From contig CAMLSD010000089.1 of assembly GCA_946482595.1 (NCBI GenBank), positions 1 through 20,238 of the forward strand: 20,238 nucleotides of DNA, in the 5' to 3' direction. Below are positions 16,473 through 20,238 of the stretch, piece by piece. The DNA is from an uncultured Comamonadaceae bacterium. GTDB lineage: Bacteria; Pseudomonadota; Gammaproteobacteria; Burkholderiales; Burkholderiaceae. Position numbers and translations under genes: made by a program. Below the pieces are notes generated by a model. It ran no database searches and was not told the origin of the DNA. It saw only the letters and a program-made list of their open reading frames with translations. Positions within the stretch are counted from its first letter, which is position 1. Every line of letters begins with the position of its first letter.

Positions 16473-16802
16473 TTAGTTGCCGACGGTCACGAAGATGTGG
16501 CAGGTCGGCTTGCTGATGCGGTTGCCACGGCCCTTCGCACGGGCCGAGAAACGCTTCAGCGTCGCGCCTTGCTCGACGTAGATCGACTTGATGGTCAGCT
16601 CGTCGATGTCGGCACCGTCGTTGTGCTCGGCGTTCGCGATCGCGGACTCGAGTGCCTTCTTGATGATGCCGGCGGCCTTCTTCTGCGTGAAGGCAAGCGT
16701 GTTCAGTGCCTGGTCGACCTTCTTGCCGCGCACCAGGTCCGCCACCAGGCGGCCCTTGTCGACGGACAGACGGACGCCGCGGACGATTGCTTTGGTTTCC
16801 AT
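16473..16802 (-). CDS. rplV: 50S ribosomal protein L22
   Basis: L22 (109 aa) extends a long beta hairpin into the nascent peptide tunnel near the macrolide site. [20 protein letters not shown] at the start, [15 protein letters not shown] in the middle, and the hairpin loop region [20 protein letters not shown] near the end are all present. The hairpin shows no deletion. It lies 10 nt after rpsS. Confidence 0.98.
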   Translation of the reverse strand: METKAIVRGVRLSVDKGRLVADLVRGKKVDQALNTLAFTQKKAAGIIKKALESAIANAEHNDGADIDELTIKSIYVEQGATLKRFSARAKGRGNRISKPTCHIFVTVGN

Positions 16803-16812
16803 CGTCGGCCCC

Positions 16813-17088
16813 TTACTTCTTCGCCTTCTTGTCCGCCGGGTGACCCTTGAACGTGCGGGTCATGGCGAACTCGCCGAGCTTGTGGCCGACCATCTGGTCG
16901 GTCACGTACACGGGGACGTGTTGCTTGCCGTTGTGCACGGCGATCGTCAGCCCGATGAAGTCGGGCAGGATCGTCGAGCGGCGCGACCAGGTCTTGATCG
17001 GCTTCTTGTCCTTGATGGCCACGGCCTTGTCGACCTTGGCCATCAGGTGGTGGTCCACGAACGGACCCTTCTTGAGTGAGCGTGCCAT
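16813..17088 (-). CDS. rpsS: 30S ribosomal protein S19
   Basis: S19 (91 aa) is a head protein next to S13 at the intersubunit bridges. [35 protein letters not shown] and the [16 protein letters not shown] block are diagnostic. Start and length are as in the family. It lies 9 nt after rplB and 10 nt before rplV. Confidence 0.98.
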   Translation of the reverse strand: MARSLKKGPFVDHHLMAKVDKAVAIKDKKPIKTWSRRSTILPDFIGLTIAVHNGKQHVPVYVTDQMVGHKLGEFAMTRTFKGHPADKKAKK

Positions 17089-17097
17089 GGTGGACCC

Positions 17098-17922
17098 TTA
17101 CTTCTTGCGACGCGACACGATCATGTTCTGCGTGCGCTTGTTGTTGCGGGTGCGGTAGCCCTTGGTCAGCGTGTTCCACGGGGACACGGGGACCTGGCCC
17201 TCGCCGGTGCGGCCTTCGCCACCACCGTGCGGGTGATCCACCGGGTTCATGGCAACACCGCGAACCGTCGGACGAATGCCCTTCCAGCGGATGGCACCGG
17301 CCTTGCCGTACTGGCGCAGGCTGTGCTCTTCGTTGGAGACCTCGCCGATCGTGGCACGGCACTCGATGTGGATCTTGCGCACTTCACCCGAACGCAGGCG
17401 AACCTGGGCGTAGGTGCCTTCGCGGGCCATCAGCACGGCAGACGTGCCGGCCGAGCGAGCGATCTGGGCACCCTTGCCCGGCAGCATCTCGATGCAGTGG
17501 ATCGTCGAACCCACCGGGATGTTGCGGATCGGCAGTGCGTTGCCGGCCTTGATCGGCGCTTCAGAGCCGCTCAGCACGGTCGCGCCGACTTCCAGACCAC
17601 GGGGAGCGATGATGTAGCGACGCTCGCCGTCCGCGTAGCACAGCAGTGCAATGTGCGCGGTGCGGTTCGGGTCGTACTCGATGCGCTCGACCTTGGCAGG
17701 GATCGCGTCCTTGTTGCGACGGAAGTCGACCACACGGTAATGATGCTTGTGACCACCGCCCTTGTGACGGGTGGTGATGTGGCCGTTGTTGTTGCGGCCG
17801 GCATTCTGCTTCTGGGGCTCGAGCAGTGACTTCTCGGGCGCACCCTTGTGCAGATGCGTGTGCACCACCTTCACGACGGCACGGCGGCCAGGCGAAGTGG
17901 GCTTGAGTTTGACGACGGCCAT
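17098..17922 (-). CDS. rplB: 50S ribosomal protein L2
   Basis: L2 (274 aa) is a central large-subunit protein needed for peptidyl transfer and subunit joining. The N-terminus [20 protein letters not shown], the [15 protein letters not shown] block, and the conserved loop [16 protein letters not shown], with the His implicated in activity in E. coli L2, are all present. The rplW stop and rplB start abut directly (TAA then ATG); the GGGAGG ribosome site lies within the end of rplW. Confidence 0.98.
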   Translation of the reverse strand: MAVVKLKPTSPGRRAVVKVVHTHLHKGAPEKSLLEPQKQNAGRNNNGHITTRHKGGGHKHHYRVVDFRRNKDAIPAKVERIEYDPNRTAHIALLCYADGERRYIIAPRGLEVGATVLSGSEAPIKAGNALPIRNIPVGSTIHCIEMLPGKGAQIARSAGTSAVLMAREGTYAQVRLRSGEVRKIHIECRATIGEVSNEEHSLRQYGKAGAIRWKGIRPTVRGVAMNPVDHPHGGGEGRTGEGQVPVSPWNTLTKGYRTRNNKRTQNMIVSRRKK

Positions 17923-18237
17923 TTACGCAGCCTCCCCGGAGAAGTTGAGCTCCTGGCCAGCCTTCAGCGACACATAGGCCTTCTTGACGTGATCACGCCG
18001 ACCCATGGAACGACCGAAGCGCTTGACCTTGCCCTTCTGGTTCACCACCTGCACACCTTCAACCTCGACCTTGAACATCAGTTCAACGGCAGCCTTGATT
18101 TCGGGCTTGGTTGCATCGCGCAGGACCTTGAACAGCACCTGGTTGTGCTTTTCGGCGATCGACGTGGCCTTTTCGGACACGATCGGCGCGACCAGCACCT
18201 GCATCAGGCGACCTTCATCGAATTTCAGAGCGCTCAT
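17923..18237 (-). CDS. rplW: 50S ribosomal protein L23
   Basis: L23 (104 aa) lies at the tunnel exit and is the docking site of trigger factor and [23 protein letters not shown] and [18 protein letters not shown] are family blocks. The start overlaps the rplD stop in an ATGA junction, and the stop touches the rplB start codon. Confidence 0.98.
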   Translation of the reverse strand: MSALKFDEGRLMQVLVAPIVSEKATSIAEKHNQVLFKVLRDATKPEIKAAVELMFKVEVEGVQVVNQKGKVKRFGRSMGRRDHVKKAYVSLKAGQELNFSGEAA

Positions 18238-18854
18238 GCCAGCATCTCCTTGAGCTGCTCGATCGCGGCCTTGGTCACGAGCACCTTCTTGTAGTGCACG
18301 AGCGACAGCGGATCGGCGTAGCGCGGCTCGACCACGAGCACGTTGGCCAGGTTGCGGGAAGCCAGGTACAGGTTCTCGTCGACTTCGTCGGCGATCACGA
18401 GCACGGACTCCAGACCCATGGCCTTGAACTTCTGGGCCAGGACCTTGGTCTTGGGCGACTCGACCTTGAGGGAGTCAACCACGGCCAGGCGGCCTTCGCG
18501 CACGAGTTGCGAGAAGATGGCGGCCATGCCGGCGCGGTACATCTTCTTGTTGACCTTGTGGCTGAAGTTTTCGTCAGGGCTGTTCGGGAAAATCCGACCG
18601 CCCCCACGCCACAGCGGCGAGGACGTCATACCGGCACGAGCGCGACCCGTGCCCTTCTGGCGCCAGGGCTTCTTCGTGGAGTGCTTGACGGTGGCGCGGT
18701 CCTTCTGGGCGCGGGTACCCTGACGGGCATTGGCCTGATAGGCCACCACGACCTGGTGCACCAGGGCTTCGTTGTAATCACGACCGAACACGGTGTCAGG
18801 GGCGTCCACCTTGGACGCGGCCTGGCCTTGTTCATTCAGGAGCTCGAGCTGCAT
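18234..18854 (-). CDS. rplD: 50S ribosomal protein L4
   Basis: L4 (206 aa) has a globular domain and a long loop reaching into the peptide tunnel. The loop region [20 protein letters not shown] and the GGRIFPNSP block at about 65-100 are conserved. In E. coli L4 represses its own operon through the S10 leader; whether it does so here is unknown, because rpsJ and rplC are separated differently in this genome. The start overlaps the rplC stop (ATGA). Confidence 0.98.
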   Translation of the reverse strand: MQLELLNEQGQAASKVDAPDTVFGRDYNEALVHQVVVAYQANARQGTRAQKDRATVKHSTKKPWRQKGTGRARAGMTSSPLWRGGGRIFPNSPDENFSHKVNKKMYRAGMAAIFSQLVREGRLAVVDSLKVESPKTKVLAQKFKAMGLESVLVIADEVDENLYLASRNLANVLVVEPRYADPLSLVHYKKVLVTKAAIEQLKEMLA

Positions 18855-19525
18855 CAGTTGGCCCCTTTCTTGAGCTTGACCTTGACGGCCGGGCGCACGA
18901 CCACGTGACCGCCCTTGGAGCCCGGCACCGCACCCTTGACCAGCAGCAGCTGACGAGCTTCGTCAACGCGCACGATGTCGAGGTTTTGCGTGGTGACGGT
19001 TTCGTCGCCCATGTGGCCCGACATCTTCTTGCCAGGGAACACGCGACCCGGATCCTGGGCCATGGAGATCGAACCCGGCACATTGTGCGAACGGGAGTTG
19101 CCGTGCGAGGCGCGCTGCGAAGCGAAGTTGTGGCGCTTGATCGTGCCGGCGAAACCCTTGCCGATCGAGGTGCCCTGCACGTCGACGAGTTCACCTGCGG
19201 CGAACATCGTGACGGGCAGCGTGGAGCCAGCCTTGTATTCGGCAGCGACTTCAGCCGGGACGCGGAATTCCTTGAGAACCTCACCCGCTTCGACACCCGC
19301 CTTGGCGAGGTGGCCGGCTTCAGGCTTGGTGACGCGCGAGGCTTTGCGCGTACCGAACGCCACCTGGATGGCGCTGTAGCCGTCGGTCTCAACGGTTTTG
19401 ACCTGGGTCACGCGGTTGTTGGACACATCCAGCACCGTCACAGGCACGGCATCGCCGTCGTCCGTGAAGATGCGCATCATGCCCACCTTGCGGCCCAGCA
19501 ATCCGAGACGATTGCTAAGACTCAT
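18854..19525 (-). CDS. rplC: 50S ribosomal protein L3
   Basis: L3 (223 aa) is one of the two assembly initiators and reaches the peptidyl-transferase centre. [20 protein letters not shown] opens it; [28 protein letters not shown] and [13 protein letters not shown] are the core blocks. I chose the ATG at 19525, with GGAGA six bases upstream; an in-frame TTG 12 nt earlier overlaps that site. A promoter and a stem-loop lie in the 183-nt spacer before it, and rplD follows with a four-base overlap. Confidence 0.97.
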   Translation of the reverse strand: MSLSNRLGLLGRKVGMMRIFTDDGDAVPVTVLDVSNNRVTQVKTVETDGYSAIQVAFGTRKASRVTKPEAGHLAKAGVEAGEVLKEFRVPAEVAAEYKAGSTLPVTMFAAGELVDVQGTSIGKGFAGTIKRHNFASQRASHGNSRSHNVPGSISMAQDPGRVFPGKKMSGHMGDETVTTQNLDIVRVDEARQLLLVKGAVPGSKGGHVVVRPAVKVKLKKGAN

Positions 19526-19625
19526 TGTTTTCTCCAATGCCCGACATCGATTGGCCGGGCTGACCTGATTTGCGACCCCTCACCACCCTGCAGGGCAGGC
19601 ACGGCGGGAGCCACCTCGGAAACCA

Positions 19626-19653
19626 CAAAGGCCCACCAAGGGTGGGCTCTTTG
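19626..19653. terminator. Terminator-like stem-loop between rpsJ and rplC
   Basis: CAAAG-GCCCACC (19626-19637) pairs with GGTGGGC-CTTTG (19641-19653, one T bulged): 12 pairs and a 3-nt loop. It has A-rich and T-rich flanks but only CTTTG after the core on the minus strand. It could end the tuf-rpsJ transcript weakly. If the promoter at 19667-19696 is real, the same hairpin would sit almost at the 5' end of the rplC transcript. Confidence 0.6.
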
Positions 19654-19666
19654 CGGAAAGCTCGCG

Positions 19667-19696
19667 ATTATATCGCAGTTGACTTCGGGGCCGCAA
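19667..19696 (-). promoter_or_regulatory. Putative promoter for rplC and the rest of the S10 block
   Basis: On the minus strand a perfect TATAAT (19667-19672) is preceded at 18 nt by TTGCGG (19691-19696), a poor -35 box. The -10 lies inside the small palindrome GCGAT-TAT-ATCGC. Transcription would start near 19660, about 135 nt before the rplC ATG and just after the rpsJ stop. Confidence 0.55.
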
Positions 19697-19708
19697 ATGG
19701 CCCTGGCA

Positions 19709-20020
19709 TCACTGCAGCTTGATCTCGACGTCGACGCCTGCGGGCAGGTCGAGCTTCATCAGCGCGTCGACCGTCTTGTCGGTCGGGTCGACGATGTCCA
19801 TCAGACGCTGGTGCGTACGGATCTCGAACTGGTCACGCGAGGTCTTGTTGACGTGCGGCGAGCGCAGGATGTCGAAACGCTGCAGGCGGGTCGGCAGGGG
19901 CACGGGACCCTTGACGATGGCGCCGGTGCGCTTGGCCGTGTCCACGATCTCGAGGGCCGACTGGTCGATCAGCTTGTAATCGAAGGCCTTCAGACGGATC
20001 CGGATCTTTTGCTTTTGCAT
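19709..20020 (-). CDS. rpsJ: 30S ribosomal protein S10 (NusE)
   Basis: S10 (103 aa) is a head protein and, as NusE, a partner of NusB and NusG in antitermination. It starts [19 protein letters not shown], then [20 protein letters not shown] and the [20 protein letters not shown] block; length is exact for the family. The ATG at 20020 has AGGAGT 7 nt upstream; the open frame continues further up but without family residues. Unlike in E. coli, it is separated from rplC by 183 nt, with a promoter and hairpin between, so it may belong mainly to the tuf transcript. Confidence 0.98.
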   Translation of the reverse strand: MQKQKIRIRLKAFDYKLIDQSALEIVDTAKRTGAIVKGPVPLPTRLQRFDILRSPHVNKTSRDQFEIRTHQRLMDIVDPTDKTVDALMKLDLPAGVDVEIKLQ

Positions 20021-20043
20021 GGTGGTGACTCCTAAAGAACGCT

Positions 20044-20066
20044 GTTGCAGCCCTTGAGGCTGCAAC
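20044..20066 (-). other. Stem-loop in the rpsJ leader
   Basis: GTTGCAGCC (20044-20052) pairs perfectly with GGCTGCAAC (20058-20066) around a 5-nt loop. It ends about 23 nt before the rpsJ ATG and roughly 10 nt before its Shine-Dalgarno. On the minus strand only scattered Ts follow, so translational or attenuation control is as likely as termination. Confidence 0.55.
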
Positions 20067-20104
20067 GAAAAGGCGGTGACCGAGGGGCGCCTTGCCGCCG
20101 GGCC

Positions 20105-20170
20105 GCCCCAAGGCAAGGCGAGCCCCCTCGGGGGGCGGGTGCCCAGCGCCGTTCAGGCGCCGGCCACCCG
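20105..20170. repeat. Candidate intergenic repeat with nested hairpins after tuf
   Basis: The tuf-rpsJ spacer holds a GC-rich element. GCCCCC-TCG-GGGGGC (20122-20136) forms a 6-bp stem. Beside it, CGGGTG/CACCCG (20136-20141 and 20165-20170) encloses GCGCC/GGCGC (20146-20150 and 20156-20160). A similar order of motifs (GCCCCCTCG then AGGCGCCGG) recurs in the rpoA-rplQ spacer around 4958-4995. It may be a member of a dispersed repeat family; a genome search is needed to tell. Confidence 0.4.
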
Positions 20171-20181
20171 GGGGCACCACA

Positions 20182-20238
20182 TCACTCGATGATCTTGGCC
20201 ACGACGCCGGCGCCGACGGTACGGCCGCCTTCGCGGAT
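20182..20238 (-). CDS. tuf: Elongation factor Tu, C-terminal end (partial)
   Basis: The last 18 codons and TGA stop of EF-Tu are at the right edge: IREGGRTVGAGVVAKIIE, the nearly invariant end of bacterial EF-Tu domain 3. The gene continues beyond base 20238. EF-Tu delivers aminoacyl-tRNA to the ribosome. tuf directly before rpsJ is the usual str/S10 arrangement. Only this tail can be seen, so which tuf copy it is cannot be judged. Confidence 0.95.
   Translation of the reverse strand: MREGGRTVGAGVVAKIIE

Noticed and set aside
14588..16516. A 642-codon open frame on the plus strand, opposite rpsQ, rpmC, rplP and rpsC
   Set aside because: It is the mirror of five genuine minus-strand genes in GC-rich codon usage; its protein is low-complexity His/Arg/Asp-rich with no recognisable family, and it starts upstream in a terminator region.
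18905..20035. A 376-codon plus-strand frame across rplC and rpsJ
   Set aside because: Runs antisense through two certain ribosomal genes and a spacer with promoter and hairpin; composition is that of a GC-rich shadow frame.

Overview
The window is the large ribosomal protein super-operon (S10, spc and alpha blocks) of a high-GC betaproteobacterium. The whole gene set lies on the minus strand, so the biological order runs from base 20238 down to base 1. Three observations point to Burkholderiales, most likely Comamonadaceae or a close relative: the protein sequences (for example the starts of SecY, L14 and S3), the peroxiredoxin gene lodged between rpsQ and rplN, and the NodI/NodJ-like ABC pair followed by cutA and dsbD behind rplQ. 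The family-level placement is inference from memory; no search was run.

Reading in transcription order: the last 18 codons of tuf (EF-Tu) enter at the right edge. Then come rpsJ; a 183-nt spacer with a TATAAT promoter and a stem-loop; rplC-rplD-rplW-rplB-rpsS-rplV-rpsC-rplP-rpmC-rpsQ (S10 block); an intrinsic terminator; and a one-gene insert encoding a Prx5-type peroxiredoxin. A 332-nt non-coding gap follows, holding two stem-loops and a good sigma70-type promoter (TTGACT, 18 nt, GATAAT). Next are rplN-rplX-rplE-rpsN-rpsH-rplF-rplR-rpsE-rpmD-rplO-secY-infA-rpmJ (spc block) and rpsM-rpsK-rpsD-rpoA-rplQ (alpha block), closed by a textbook intrinsic terminator. In the S10 and spc blocks genes are 0-50 nt apart or overlap (ATGA junctions at rplC/rplD, rplD/rplW and rpmC/rpsQ). 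In the alpha block, by contrast, the spacers rpsK-rpsD, rpsD-rpoA and rpoA-rplQ are each 136-158 nt long and each contains a GC-rich stem-loop.

Beyond the terminator is a four-gene unit: a NodI-like ATPase, a NodJ-like ABC-2 permease, CutA and DsbD, coupled by short gaps and an ATGA overlap. An initiator tRNA-fMet gene with its own promoter ends the window.

Functionally the window supplies more than half of the ribosomal proteins, IF-1, the SecY channel and the RNA polymerase alpha subunit. The accessory genes are a thiol peroxidase, a probable small-molecule or glycolipid exporter, a metal-tolerance protein and the periplasmic disulfide reductase. I found no mobile element, CRISPR array, broken gene or foreign island. 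The regulatory structures in the spacers and the accessory genes at operon borders are the most interesting parts; nothing here looks like a wholly new system.
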